The notes under the pieces were generated by a model that was not told the origin of the DNA, made no database searches, and saw nothing but the letters and a program-made list of their open reading frames with translations. 64,000 nt of DNA from Pedococcus bigeumensis (GTDB lineage: Bacteria; Actinomycetota; Actinomycetes; Actinomycetales; Dermatophilaceae), in assembly GCF_006438965.1 (NCBI RefSeq), contig NZ_RCZM01000001.1:63097-127096 (forward strand). Direction: 5' to 3'. How positions within the stretch are numbered: position 1 is the first letter of the stretch; every line of letters starts with the position of its first letter. Made by a program: the position numbers and the translations under genes. Positions 8,313 through 16,774 of the stretch are shown here, in pieces.

Positions 8313-9704
8313 TTGGCCTCGAACCACGACAGCACCCGTCGTACCTCCTCCAGCACTGCGGGCGCGCCCCGCGCGATGCCGGTTCCCAAGGCCAAGGGCA
8401 AGGCCAAGGCCCCCGACTTCCGGACCTTCGTGCTCGACACGTCCGTCCTGCTGTCCGACCCGCGGGCGATGCTGCGCTTCAAGGAGCACGAGGTCGTGCT
8501 GCCGGTCGTCGTCGTCACCGAGCTCGAGGCCAAGCGGCACCACCCGGAGCTGGGCTACTTCGCGCGCCAGGCGCTGCGGCTGCTCGACGACCTGCGCATG
8601 AGCGAAGGGCGGCTCGATGCCCCGGTGTCGGTCGGGGACGTGGGCGGGACCCTGCGCGTCGAGCTCAACCACACGGACCCGAGCTCACTGCCGGCCGGCT
8701 TCCGCTTGGGCGACAACGACACCCGCATTCTGTCGGTGGCCAAGAACCTGTCCGACGAGGGCTTCGCCGTCACGGTCGTCAGCAAGGACCTGCCGATGCG
8801 GGTCAAGGCGTCGGCCGTCGGGCTGGACGCCGAGGAGTACCGCGCCGAGCTGGCCATCGACTCCGGCTGGACGGGGATGACCGAGCTCGACATCAGCGTC
8901 GAGGAGATGGACTCGCTCTACGAGCACGGCCGGATCGAGAACGCCGCCGCTGCCGAGATGCCCTGCCACACCGGGCTGGTCCTGCTCTCGCCGCGGGGAA
9001 GCGGTCTGGGGCGGGTCGGTGCCGACAAGCAGATCCGGCTGGTGCGTGGCGACCGTGACGCGTTCGGGCTGCACGGCCGCAGCGCCGAGCAGCGGATCGC
9101 GCTCGACATCCTGCTCGATCCGGACGTGGGCATCGTCTCGCTCGGCGGCCGCGCCGGCACCGGGAAGTCCGCGCTCGCGCTCTGCGCCGGCATCGAGGCG
9201 GTCATGGAGCGTCGTCAGCACCGCAAGGTTGTGGTCTTCCGCCCCCTGTATGCCGTGGGCGGCCAGGAGCTGGGCTACCTCCCCGGTAGCGAGTCGGAGA
9301 AGATGGGGCCCTGGGCCCAGGCGGTCTTCGACACCCTCGGTGCGCTGGTCTCGCACGAGGTGGTCGAGGAGATCATGGACCGGGGGATGCTCGAGGTCCT
9401 GCCGCTGACCCACATCCGCGGGCGCTCGCTGCACGACGCCTTCGTCATCGTCGACGAGGCGCAGAGCCTCGAGCGCAACGTGCTGCTCACCGTGCTGTCG
9501 CGCATCGGCCAGAACTCCCGGGTCGTGCTCACCCACGACGTCGCCCAGCGGGACAACCTGAGGGTCGGCCGCCACGACGGGGTCGCGGCAGTCATCGAGG
9601 CGCTCAAGGGCCACCCGTTGTTCGCCCACGTCACCCTCACCCGCAGCGAGCGGAGCCCGATCGCGGCCCTGGTGACCGACCTGCTGGAGGGGCTCGAGGT
9701 CTGA
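8313..9704 (+). CDS. PhoH-family ATPase with N-terminal PIN domain
   Basis: 463 residues. A PIN nuclease-like domain (about 30-170) begins [16 protein letters not shown] and contains [11 protein letters not shown]; the PhoH ATPase domain follows, with Walker [13 protein letters not shown] near residue 290 and Walker [10 protein letters not shown] near residue 385. The fusion matches the PhoH2/YlaK group, thought to act on RNA as helicase-nuclease. I chose the TTG start at 8313 because AAGGAG lies 5-6 bases upstream; an internal ATG about 22 codons in is possible. A long hairpin (9740-9777) ends the transcript. Confidence 0.9.
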   Translation: MASNHDSTRRTSSSTAGAPRAMPVPKAKGKAKAPDFRTFVLDTSVLLSDPRAMLRFKEHEVVLPVVVVTELEAKRHHPELGYFARQALRLLDDLRMSEGRLDAPVSVGDVGGTLRVELNHTDPSSLPAGFRLGDNDTRILSVAKNLSDEGFAVTVVSKDLPMRVKASAVGLDAEEYRAELAIDSGWTGMTELDISVEEMDSLYEHGRIENAAAAEMPCHTGLVLLSPRGSGLGRVGADKQIRLVRGDRDAFGLHGRSAEQRIALDILLDPDVGIVSLGGRAGTGKSALALCAGIEAVMERRQHRKVVVFRPLYAVGGQELGYLPGSESEKMGPWAQAVFDTLGALVSHEVVEEIMDRGMLEVLPLTHIRGRSLHDAFVIVDEAQSLERNVLLTVLSRIGQNSRVVLTHDVAQRDNLRVGRHDGVAAVIEALKGHPLFAHVTLTRSERSPIAALVTDLLEGLEV

Positions 9705-9739
9705 GCGGTGGGCCTCGAGGCCCCGTCCTGGATGTGTCC

Positions 9740-9777
9740 GGAGGCACATCGCCCTGCTCAGTGGGCGGTGTGCCTCC
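9740..9777 (+). terminator. Terminator after phoH
   Basis: A 15-base stem (9740-9754 with 9763-9777; one G-T pair) and 8-base loop, GGAGGCACATCGCCC against its complement, about 35 bases after the stop codon. Confidence 0.75.
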
Positions 9778-9806
9778 ACCAAAAGGATGAATCTGATGTC
9801 TCACCT

Positions 9807-9822
9807 GTCACACGGGTCACAG
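9807..9822 (+). promoter_or_regulatory. GTCACA direct repeat, MtrA-type site candidate
   Basis: GTCACA at 9807-9812 and again at 9816-9821, a 9-base period. MtrA boxes of actinobacteria are described as such direct repeats upstream of cell-wall hydrolase genes, and the gene downstream is one. Assignment is inference. Confidence 0.45.
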
Positions 9823-9836
9823 ATGTCTGGGGACGA

Positions 9837-9867
9837 TTGGGTTTTGACTTCCAAGTTCGGGTAAAGT
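9837..9867 (+). promoter_or_regulatory. Promoter candidate for the lytic-transglycosylase-like gene
   Basis: TTGGGT (9837-9842) and TAAAGT (9862-9867), 19 bases apart; TTGACT at 9844-9849 is an alternative -35 but then spacing is poor. The position would place the start of transcription just before the structured leader. Confidence 0.35.
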
Positions 9868-9881
9868 CTCGGTTTCATAAC

Positions 9882-9989
9882 GTGCCGGGACGCTTTCTGT
9901 GTGGCCACGGAGTTGGCTGCCGACTGATGAGCGACTTGGCGAACACATCCCCCCGGCACCGATTGAGGCCACCACCTGTGCGGTGGCCT
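9882..9989 (+). ncRNA. Structured, attenuator-like leader of the lytic-transglycosylase-like gene
   Basis: An 8-base closing stem GTGCCGGG/CCCGGCAC (9882-9889, 9952-9959) encloses TGTGT/ACACA (9898-9902, 9943-9947) and two small inner hairpins (GCCA/TGGC at 9904-9917, GCC/GGC around 9919-9940). Six bases later comes a terminator-like hairpin, AGGCCACC/GGTGGCCT (9966-9973, 9982-9989), followed by TTCCTTT and then the ribosome site. Aptamer plus terminator just before a start codon is riboswitch architecture. Actinobacterial c-di-AMP riboswitches precede such genes, but I do not see their GGGGACCCA or GGTGAATC signatures, so the class is unassigned. Confidence 0.5.
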
Positions 9990-10009
9990 TTCCTTTGGAG
10001 GAACCCCGT

Positions 10010-10759
10010 ATGAGTCAGCCCTACCAGGGTCGGCACCGTCATGGTGCGGCCCACGGCAGGAAAGCCTCTCGATCCTCCGGCCTCACCAAGGCGATCCGTC
10101 GCCCCGCGGTGACGTCGAGCCTGCTGCTGGCGGTCATCGCGACCACCGCCGCCGGCTACCAGGCCGCCGACCAGCGCCAGACCGGCGCGGCCGCCTTCAC
10201 CGTGAGCACCGAGGCGATCGCGCAGGCCAACGAGCTCGCGGACGCCCAGATCGAGGACACCGCGCGGCTCGCCGCTGATCGCAACGAGACCAACTCGAGC
10301 ATCGCCGCGGCCCAGGAGAAGGACCGTATCGCCACGATCGCTGCCGGTGAGGCCGCCGCCAAGGCGCGTCGGCAGGCCGCCGAGAAGGTGGCCCGCGACA
10401 AGGCCCGCAAAGCCCTCGAGGCCAAGAAGCAGGCGATCCTCGAGAACGCCCAGAAGGACCCCCGCGCTGCCGCCCGCGCGCTGCTCTCCGAGTTCGGGAT
10501 GAGCGACAGCCAGTTCGGCTGCCTGGACACCCTCTGGATGGGCGAGAGCGGCTGGCGCTACACCGCTGAGAACTCCTCGTCCGGCGCCTACGGCATCGCG
10601 CAGTCCCTCCCGGCGTCCAAGATGGCGAGCGTCGGCGCGGACTACCGCACCAACCCGGTGACCCAGATCCGCTGGGGCCTGCAGTACATCAAGGGCTCCT
10701 ACGGCACACCCTGTGGCGCGCTGAGCGCGTGGCAGAGCCGCTCACCGCACTGGTACTGA
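10010..10759 (+). CDS. Secreted lytic-transglycosylase-like protein
   Basis: 249 residues. An N-terminal basic stretch and hydrophobic segment (about residues 32-50, SSLLLAVIATTAAGYQAA) act as signal or anchor; residues 65-150 are an alanine/lysine-rich coiled coil; the C-terminal 85 residues form a transglycosylase-like fold with WMGESGWRYTAENSSSGAYGIAQ, the catalytic Glu being in GESGW, and two cysteines that could form a disulphide. It should act on peptidoglycan outside the membrane. GGAGG lies 7 bases before the ATG. The upstream GTCACA repeats and hairpins point to transcriptional and RNA-level control. Confidence 0.88.
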   Translation: MSQPYQGRHRHGAAHGRKASRSSGLTKAIRRPAVTSSLLLAVIATTAAGYQAADQRQTGAAAFTVSTEAIAQANELADAQIEDTARLAADRNETNSSIAAAQEKDRIATIAAGEAAAKARRQAAEKVARDKARKALEAKKQAILENAQKDPRAAARALLSEFGMSDSQFGCLDTLWMGESGWRYTAENSSSGAYGIAQSLPASKMASVGADYRTNPVTQIRWGLQYIKGSYGTPCGALSAWQSRSPHWY

Positions 10760-10779
10760 GCCGCACCTCCCACGAACGT

Positions 10780-10814
10780 CGAGAGAGCCGCACCCCAAGG
10801 GTGCGGCTCTCTCG
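10780..10814 (+). terminator. Terminator after the lytic-transglycosylase-like gene
   Basis: CGAGAGAGCCGCACCC (10780-10795) and its exact complement (10799-10814) around a 3-base loop, 20 bases after the stop. Confidence 0.8.
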
Positions 10815-10838
10815 TTGCGTCCGTCCGCCCGTTGTCGG

Positions 10839-10878
10839 GTGAGGTATGCCGGGTGGCCGGCCACCCGGCATACCTCAC
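10839..10878. repeat. Perfect 40-base palindrome made of two GTATGCCG words, at the fumC stop
   Basis: GTGAGGTATGCCGGGTGGCC (10839-10858) is followed with no spacer by its exact reverse complement (10859-10878). It contains the recurrent 8-mer GTATGCCG on each strand and ends directly before the fumC stop codon (10879-10881). It can serve as fumC terminator; the paired words resemble inverted uptake sequences used as terminators in other bacteria. Confidence 0.85.
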
Positions 10879-12282
10879 CTAGCGCGGTGGGCGGGTCATG
10901 GCGAGGACGTCGAGCGCCTGGTCGAGCTGCTCCTCGGTGAGCTCGCCGCTGGCGACGTGGCCGCGCTCGATGACCACCTCGCGGATGGAGCGCCGCTCCT
11001 TGATCGACTGCTTCGCGACGGCAGCGGCGGCTTCGTAGCCGATGTAGCGGTTCAGCGGGGTGACGATCGACGGGGAGCCCTCGGCGAGGTCCCTGGCTCG
11101 CTCGATGTCGGCCTCGATGCCGTCGATGCAGCGGTCGGCGAGGAGCCGTGAGCTCGCCGCCAGCAGCGAGGTGGACTCGAGGATGTTGCGCGCCATCACG
11201 GGCAGCATCACGTTGAGCTCGAAGGCACCCGATGCTCCGGCCAACGTGATGGTGGTGTCGTTGCCGATGACCTGGGCGCAGGCCATCAGGGTGGCCTCGG
11301 GCAGGACCGGGTTGACCTTGCCCGGCATGATGCTGGACCCGGGCTGGAGGTCGGGCAGGTGGATCTCGCCGAGCCCCGACCGCGGGCCGGAGGACATCCA
11401 GCGCAGGTCGTTGCAGATCTTGGTCAGGCTGACGGCGACCACCTTGAGCGCGCCGCTCAGCTCGACGACGGCGTCCTGGGCGGACTGTGCCTCGAAGTGG
11501 TCGGCTGCCTCTCGGAAGGACACCCCCGTCTGCGCGCTCACGGCCTCGATGACAGCCTGCGCGAAGCCGGGCGCGGCGTTGAGACCGGTCCCTGCCGCGG
11601 TGCCGCCCAGCGGCAGCTCGGCTGTCGCCCCGGCAGCGGCGAGGACGCGTTCGGCGCCGAGCTCGACCTGGCGGGCATAGCCGCCGAACTCCTGGCCGAG
11701 GGTCACCGGCACGGCGTCCATCAGGTGGGTACGGCCGGCCTTGACCACGTCGGCGAACTGGGTCTCCTTGGCCCGCAACGCTTTCGCGAGGTGGGCCAGG
11801 CTGGGCGCCAGGTCTCGGTGCACCGCCAGGGTGGCCGCGATGCGAAGCGCACTCGGGAAGGTGTCGTTGCTGGACTGACCGGCGTTGACGTGGTCGTTGG
11901 GGTGGATTGCGTCACCGGTCGCCAGGTGGGCGATCCGGGCCACGACCTCGTTGACGTTCATGTTGGTCGAGGTGCCGGAGCCGGTCTGGAAGACGTCGAT
12001 GGGGAACTGGTCGTCGTGCTGGCCCTGCGCCACCTCGGCCGCCGCGGCGGCGATGGCCGAGGCCCGGGCCGTGTCGATGACGCCCAGGCCGGCGTTGACC
12101 TCCGCGGCGGCGGCCTTGAGGAGGGCCAGGGCATGGATGACACCGGCTGGGACCGGTTGACCGGAGATGGGGAAGTTGTCGACGGCCCGGGCGGTCTGCG
12201 CGCCCCACAGGGCGTCAGCAGGGACCTCCACGTCGCCCATCGAGTCGTGCTCGGTGCGGGTGGCGGGTTTCAGCTCGCTCAT
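10879..12282 (-). CDS. fumC: Class II fumarate hydratase
   Basis: 467 residues; interconverts fumarate and malate in the TCA cycle as a homotetramer. The superfamily signature [11 protein letters not shown] (with the catalytic serine loop) is present, as are [14 protein letters not shown] and [17 protein letters not shown] chose ATG 12282, which gives the usual N-terminus; a GTG at 12300 adds six residues (VAHDGG) and cannot be excluded. It is last in a leftward group after the VTT-like gene, 49 bases away. Confidence 0.95.
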   Translation of the reverse strand: MSELKPATRTEHDSMGDVEVPADALWGAQTARAVDNFPISGQPVPAGVIHALALLKAAAAEVNAGLGVIDTARASAIAAAAAEVAQGQHDDQFPIDVFQTGSGTSTNMNVNEVVARIAHLATGDAIHPNDHVNAGQSSNDTFPSALRIAATLAVHRDLAPSLAHLAKALRAKETQFADVVKAGRTHLMDAVPVTLGQEFGGYARQVELGAERVLAAAGATAELPLGGTAAGTGLNAAPGFAQAVIEAVSAQTGVSFREAADHFEAQSAQDAVVELSGALKVVAVSLTKICNDLRWMSSGPRSGLGEIHLPDLQPGSSIMPGKVNPVLPEATLMACAQVIGNDTTITLAGASGAFELNVMLPVMARNILESTSLLAASSRLLADRCIDGIEADIERARDLAEGSPSIVTPLNRYIGYEAAAAVAKQSIKERRSIREVVIERGHVASGELTEEQLDQALDVLAMTRPPR

Positions 12283-12331
12283 GCCCCCATCATGCGCCAC
12301 CCCTCAGCGGGCAGCAGGCGCAGTCACGCCG

Positions 12332-12829
12332 CTAGGAGGCGATCGCGGCCACCGGCCAGGCGAGCGCCGCGAACCGGGCCGCTCGGCCGAGCAGCACCGC
12401 CACGGTGAACATTGCCAGTGGGGTCCGGCGGAGCCCGGCGACCACGGCGACCACGGCCAGCGGGGGCAGCCCTGCCGAGGCGCTCACCAGCACCACGAGG
12501 CCACCCACCCACGGTCGGTCCAGCTGGAGCAGCAGCCGCGCCGACCAGTCGCGCAGCCTCAGCCGCCAGGCACTGGTCGGCTGTTGCGCCGGTCGCCGGC
12601 GCCGCTCCCGCAGGAACCTGCGATGTACTCCCTTACGCACCATCACGAAGATCGCGACCTTGCCGACCGTCTGTCCGAGGGAGGCCCCGGCCACGCCCCA
12701 CACAGCCGCCGAGGCACCCCCGGCGGCCGCGGCCACGACGAAGGCCTCGGCGTTGAGCAGCGGGATGAATGCCGAGACGATGCCGTAGCCCAGCCCCCCG
12801 AGCGCGAGGTAGAGGAGTGCCGTCGTCAC
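12332..12829 (-). CDS. VTT/DedA-like small membrane protein
   Basis: 165 residues with about four membrane segments (near 3-25, 27-65, 105-130 and 138-160). The LLNAEAFVVAAAAGG...GQTVGKVAIFVMVRKG stretch resembles the VTT (SNARE-associated) core with its re-entrant loop and amphipathic element, in a shortened form. The GTG start overlaps the stop of the CDP-alcohol phosphatidyltransferase gene by four bases. Such proteins handle lipid transport or lipid asymmetry; pairing with a phospholipid-synthesis enzyme fits. Family assignment is moderate. Confidence 0.6.
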   Translation of the reverse strand: MTTALLYLALGGLGYGIVSAFIPLLNAEAFVVAAAAGGASAAVWGVAGASLGQTVGKVAIFVMVRKGVHRRFLRERRRRPAQQPTSAWRLRLRDWSARLLLQLDRPWVGGLVVLVSASAGLPPLAVVAVVAGLRRTPLAMFTVAVLLGRAARFAALAWPVAAIAS

Positions 12830-13482
12830 GGGACGAGGGTGCGGTCGCCGGCCGGCGTCAGCTCGCCGCGGCTGCTGGCGCCCCGAGTCGCGACGAGCAG
12901 GCGCGCGATCGACCAGACCTTGACGCCGAGGACAACCAGTGCGGCCAGCGCAGCCGGCCACACGAGGTCGGCAAGGCACAGCAGCACGACGAGGGAGTTG
13001 TTCAGGGCCTTGGCCGGGTGGGTCCAGTTCATCCGGTAGATCGACCGGTCGACGCGGTAGAAGTAGTTGGGGCTCACGATGTCGAAGGCGAGGAACGACA
13101 ACGAGAGCATCGTGTCCACGACGCAGAACTGGAACAGGAAGATGCCGATGGCCGGCGTCGAGTCCGGGTCGATGCGCAGGAACGCCGCCGCAACCACCAT
13201 GGTGCTCGCGCGGTCGCACACGATGTCGAACACGGCGCCCAGGCGGGTCTCCTGGTTCATCCGACGGGCGGCCTGTCCGTCGGCCATGTCGCCGAACCAG
13301 TAGACGATGTACGCCGCCACCAGCACCGGGACCGAACCCGTGTAGCCCGCCCAGACCGCGAGCCCCATCGCAACCACGGTGCGGACCACGGTGATCGCGT
13401 TCGGGACCGAGACCACCCGCTCACGCGTCCATAGACCCGCCAGCTGACCCGCGGGTCGGACGACCCCCGACCGACTACCCAC
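12826..13482 (-). CDS. CDP-alcohol phosphatidyltransferase family protein
   Basis: 218 residues with the full catalytic motif DG-x2-AR-x8-G-x3-D-x3-D in DMADGQAARRMNQ...GAVFDIVCD (about residues 60-85), followed by several membrane segments. It transfers a phosphatidyl group from CDP-diacylglycerol to an alcohol; the acceptor (glycerol-P, inositol-P or other) cannot be told. GTG 13482 gives a short soluble N-terminus before the first membrane helix; a GTG nearer VSVPNAITVVRT is an alternative. It lies 43 bases after coaA and overlaps the VTT-like gene. Confidence 0.88.
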   Translation of the reverse strand: MGSRSGVVRPAGQLAGLWTRERVVSVPNAITVVRTVVAMGLAVWAGYTGSVPVLVAAYIVYWFGDMADGQAARRMNQETRLGAVFDIVCDRASTMVVAAAFLRIDPDSTPAIGIFLFQFCVVDTMLSLSFLAFDIVSPNYFYRVDRSIYRMNWTHPAKALNNSLVVLLCLADLVWPAALAALVVLGVKVWSIARLLVATRGASSRGELTPAGDRTLVP

Positions 13483-13525
13483 CCGTCGAGCATAGGGCGA
13501 CGCGGCAGCGCGGTGGGGGAGGTCG

Positions 13526-14497
13526 CTAAAGCTTGCGGAGCCGGATCCGGCGGACGCTGTGGTCCTTGCCCTTGGCGAGCACCAGCGTGGCCCGGCTGCG
13601 GGTGGGCAGCACGTTCTCCCGCAGGTTGACCTCGTTGATCTCCCGCCAGATGCGGGCGGCCGTGTCGCGAGCCTGCTCGTCGGACAGCACGGCATACCGG
13701 TGGAAGTAGGAGTCGGGATCCGCGAAGGCGGTCTCGCGCAGGCGCAGGAACCGTTCGACGTACCACTGGCGGATGTCGTCGAGGTGGGCGTCGACGTAGA
13801 CCGAGAAGTCGAAGAAGTCGCTCACTGCCAGGCCGGTGCGGCCGTCCTCCTGCAGCCGCGGAGCCTGGAGCACGTTGAGGCCCTCCACGATCAGCACATC
13901 GGGCTGGCGGACCACGACGCGCTCGCCGGGGACGATGTCATACGTCAGGTGGGAGTACACCGGCGCACTGACCTCGGCCTTGCCGGACTTCACCTCGGCC
14001 ACGAACCGCAGCAGCGCCCTGCGGTTGTAGGACTCGGGGAACCCCTTGCGCTGCAACAGGTTCCGGCGCTCGAGCTCGGCGTTGGGATAGAGGAAGCCAT
14101 CCGTCGTGATCAGCGCGACCTCGGGTGTCCCCGGCCAGCGGGACAGCAGCTCCTTGAGCAGGCGCGCCGTCGTGGACTTGCCGACGGCCACCGACCCGGC
14201 CACTCCGATGACGAACGGTGTCTTGGCAGGACGCTCCCCGAGGAAGTCACCCGTGATGCGGTGCAGCCCGGCGGTGGCACCCACGTAGAAGTTGAGCAGC
14301 CGGGACAACGGGAGGTAGACCGCTTCGACCTCGGCGAGGTCGATCCGGTCGCCGAGTCCCCTGAGCCGCGTGAGGTCGGCGGCGTCGAGGTTCAGCGGCT
14401 GGTTCTCCCGCAGGCGGGCCCAGGCAGCGCGGTCGAGCTCGACGTAGGGCGAGGGAAGGGCGCCGTTGCCGTTCGCGGGATGGCTCACGGTCGCCAT
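13526..14497 (-). CDS. coaA: Type I pantothenate kinase
   Basis: 323 residues; phosphorylates pantothenate, the first and regulated step of CoA synthesis. Walker A is [15 protein letters not shown] (about 98-112); the family markers [20 protein letters not shown] and [13 protein letters not shown] are intact. Length matches the bacterial P-loop form inhibited by CoA. It is divergent from glmS, with 67 bases between starts, and heads a leftward gene group. Confidence 0.95.
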   Translation of the reverse strand: MATVSHPANGNGALPSPYVELDRAAWARLRENQPLNLDAADLTRLRGLGDRIDLAEVEAVYLPLSRLLNFYVGATAGLHRITGDFLGERPAKTPFVIGVAGSVAVGKSTTARLLKELLSRWPGTPEVALITTDGFLYPNAELERRNLLQRKGFPESYNRRALLRFVAEVKSGKAEVSAPVYSHLTYDIVPGERVVVRQPDVLIVEGLNVLQAPRLQEDGRTGLAVSDFFDFSVYVDAHLDDIRQWYVERFLRLRETAFADPDSYFHRYAVLSDEQARDTAARIWREINEVNLRENVLPTRSRATLVLAKGKDHSVRRIRLRKL

Positions 14498-14551
14498 TCT
14501 TGCTCACCCCCGCGCAAGCCCTCGGATGCCGTCCGGGAGTCGGTCGACAGT

Positions 14552-14557
14552 TAGGCT
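14552..14557 (+). promoter_or_regulatory. -10 element of a probable leaderless glmS promoter
   Basis: TAGGCT lies 7 bases before the glmS ATG, so transcription should begin at or next to the start codon. There is no Shine-Dalgarno upstream of glmS. Confidence 0.5.
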
Positions 14558-14564
14558 GCCAGTC

Positions 14565-16424
14565 ATGTGCGGAATCGTCGGATACGTCGGCCCCAACGCA
14601 GACGGCAGAGCCCTGGGCGTCGTCATGGAGGGCCTGGCCCGCCTCGAGTACCGCGGCTACGACTCGGCCGGTGTCGCCCTCGTCACGGCTGACGGTGTCT
14701 CGAGCGAGAAGCGCGCAGGCAAGCTGGTCAACCTCGTGGACGCGCTCGAGGCCGACCACCTCCCCGGAGCGACGACCAGCATCGGCCACACCCGCTGGGC
14801 CACGCACGGTGGGCCGACCGACCAGAACGCGCACCCGCACCGTGCCGGTGAGGGCGGCAAGCTCGCCCTCATCCACAACGGGATCATCGAGAACTTCCAC
14901 CAGCTGAAGAGCGCCCTCCTCGCGGACGGCGCGACCTTCGAGAGTGAGACCGACACCGAGGTGGCTGCCCACCTGGTGGCACGCGAGTACGCCACGACCG
15001 GTGACCTCACCCTGGCCATGCAGAACGTCGTCAACCGGCTCGAGGGTGCGTTCACGCTGCTCGCGGTCCACGCCGACAGCCCGGGCGTCGTCGTCGGCGC
15101 GCGCCGCAACAGCCCGCTCGTCGTGGGCCTGGGCGACGGCGAGAACTTCCTCGGCTCCGACGTCGCGGCCTTCATCGGCCACACCCGCCACGCGCTCGAG
15201 CTGGGCCAGGACCAGATCGTCACGATCACGCCGGACTCCTACACGATCATCAACTTCGACGGCAGCCCCGCAGAGGGCAAGCGATACGAGGTCACCTGGG
15301 ACGCCGCCGCTGCGGAGAAGGGCGGCTACGCGACCTTCATGGAGAAGGAGATCTACGACCAGCCGCACGCCGTCGGTGACACGCTGCTGGGCCGCACCGA
15401 CATCGACGGACGGCTCGTGCTCGACGACATGTCGATCACCGAGGACCAGCTCCGCAACGTCGACCGCATCACCATCGTGGCGTGCGGCACTGCGGCCTAC
15501 GCCGGCATGGTCGCCAAGTACGCGATCGAGCACTGGACCCGCATCCCGGTCGAGGTCGCCCTCGCGCACGAGTTCCGCTACAGCGACCCGATCGCGACCG
15601 AACGCACGCTGGTCGTCTCGATCAGCCAGTCCGGCGAGACGATGGACACGCTGATGGCCGTCAAGCACGCCCACGACCTGGGCGCGCTGACCCTGTCCAT
15701 CTGCAACACCCACGGCTCGACCATCCCGCGCGAGTCCGACGCGGTGCTCTACACGCACGCCGGACCCGAGATCGCGGTCGCGTCGACCAAGGCGTTCCTC
15801 GCGCAGATCACCGCCTGCTACATCCTCGGCCTCTACCTCGCCCAGCTGCGTGGCGGGACGTTCGCCGACGACGCCCAGTCGGTGATGAAGGAGCTGCACG
15901 AGATCCCGGCCAAGCTCGAGGACCTGCTCGGCCGGATGGACCGGGTCAAGGAGATCGCCCGCTTCATGGCCGACACCCGGTCGGTGCTCTTCCTCGGTCG
16001 CAACGTCGGCTACCCCGTGGCCATGGAGGGCGCGCTCAAGCTCAAGGAGCTCGCCTACATTCACGCCGAGGGCTTCGCCGCCGGGGAGCTGAAGCACGGC
16101 CCGATCGCACTGATCGAGGCCGGGCAGCCGGTCTTCATCGTGGTTCCCGGCCCCGGTACCCCGCACGAGCTGCACAAGAAGGTCGTCTCCAACATCCAGG
16201 AGATCCGGGCCCGTGGCGCCCGCACGATCGTGGTCGCCGAGGACGGTGACGAGGACGTGGTCCCGTTCGCCGACGAGGTGATCCGCGTGCCTGCGACCTC
16301 GCCGCTGCTCGCGCCCCTGCTGACCGTCGTCCCGCTGCAGGTCTTCGCGCTGCACCTGTCGACCGCCAAGGGCCTCGACGTCGACCAGCCTCGCAACCTC
16401 GCCAAGAGCGTCACGGTCGAATGA
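14565..16424 (+). CDS. glmS: Glutamine-fructose-6-phosphate aminotransferase (isomerizing)
   Basis: 619 residues; makes glucosamine-6-P from fructose-6-P and glutamine for the cell wall. The N-terminal glutaminase starts MCGIVGYVG (nucleophile Cys2 after Met removal), with [12 protein letters not shown]; two SIS sugar-isomerase domains follow (SQSGETMDT, then [17 protein letters not shown]), and the C-terminus NLAKSVTVE is canonical. The start is fixed by Cys2. No Shine-Dalgarno is present. The stop overlaps acpS (ATGA). Confidence 0.98.
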   Translation: MCGIVGYVGPNADGRALGVVMEGLARLEYRGYDSAGVALVTADGVSSEKRAGKLVNLVDALEADHLPGATTSIGHTRWATHGGPTDQNAHPHRAGEGGKLALIHNGIIENFHQLKSALLADGATFESETDTEVAAHLVAREYATTGDLTLAMQNVVNRLEGAFTLLAVHADSPGVVVGARRNSPLVVGLGDGENFLGSDVAAFIGHTRHALELGQDQIVTITPDSYTIINFDGSPAEGKRYEVTWDAAAAEKGGYATFMEKEIYDQPHAVGDTLLGRTDIDGRLVLDDMSITEDQLRNVDRITIVACGTAAYAGMVAKYAIEHWTRIPVEVALAHEFRYSDPIATERTLVVSISQSGETMDTLMAVKHAHDLGALTLSICNTHGSTIPRESDAVLYTHAGPEIAVASTKAFLAQITACYILGLYLAQLRGGTFADDAQSVMKELHEIPAKLEDLLGRMDRVKEIARFMADTRSVLFLGRNVGYPVAMEGALKLKELAYIHAEGFAAGELKHGPIALIEAGQPVFIVVPGPGTPHELHKKVVSNIQEIRARGARTIVVAEDGDEDVVPFADEVIRVPATSPLLAPLLTVVPLQVFALHLSTAKGLDVDQPRNLAKSVTVE

Positions 16425-16771
16425 TCGTCGGCGTCGGGATCGACGTCGTGGACGTCGAGCGCTTCGGGCAGTCGCTCGAACGCACGCCCGGCCTGCTCGA
16501 CCGCCTGTTCACCGACGAGGAGCGGTCCCTGCCGCTCAACTCGCTCGCGGCCCGGTTCGCGGCGAAGGAGGCGCTGGCCAAGGCTCTCGGCGCCCCGGTC
16601 GGGCTGCACTGGCAGGACGCCACCGTGCGCCGCGGCGAGGACGGCCGTCCCCACCTGCAGATCACCGGCACCGTCGAGGCCCGTGCCGAGGCGCTGGGCG
16701 TGCATGCGATGCACATCTCCCTGTCCCACGACGCGGGCATTGCCTCTGCCGTCGTGATCGCCGAGGGCTGA
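16421..16771 (+). CDS. acpS: Holo-acyl-carrier-protein synthase
   Basis: 116 residues; transfers 4'-phosphopantetheine from CoA to apo-ACP. The two motifs are present: [10 protein letters not shown] near residue 6 (metal-binding Asp) and [13 protein letters not shown] near residues 45-57 (metal-binding Glu), with [13 protein letters not shown] at the end. The ATG overlaps the glmS stop by four bases, and the next gene starts three bases after its stop. Confidence 0.95.
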   Translation: MIVGVGIDVVDVERFGQSLERTPGLLDRLFTDEERSLPLNSLAARFAAKEALAKALGAPVGLHWQDATVRRGEDGRPHLQITGTVEARAEALGVHAMHISLSHDAGIASAVVIAEG

Positions 16772-16774
16772 GCC

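Noticed and set aside
9705-10009. Assignment of the leader to the c-di-AMP (ydaO-yuaA) riboswitch class
   Set aside because: The gene type fits, but I could not find the conserved GGGGACCCA and GGTGAATC-like segments; reported only as unclassified.
14247-16355. A 702-codon open frame antisense to glmS
   Set aside because: Composition is that of a shadow frame in GC-rich DNA; glmS on the other strand is certain and full length. Similar long antisense frames occur opposite groEL, guaB, guaA and the ABC genes.
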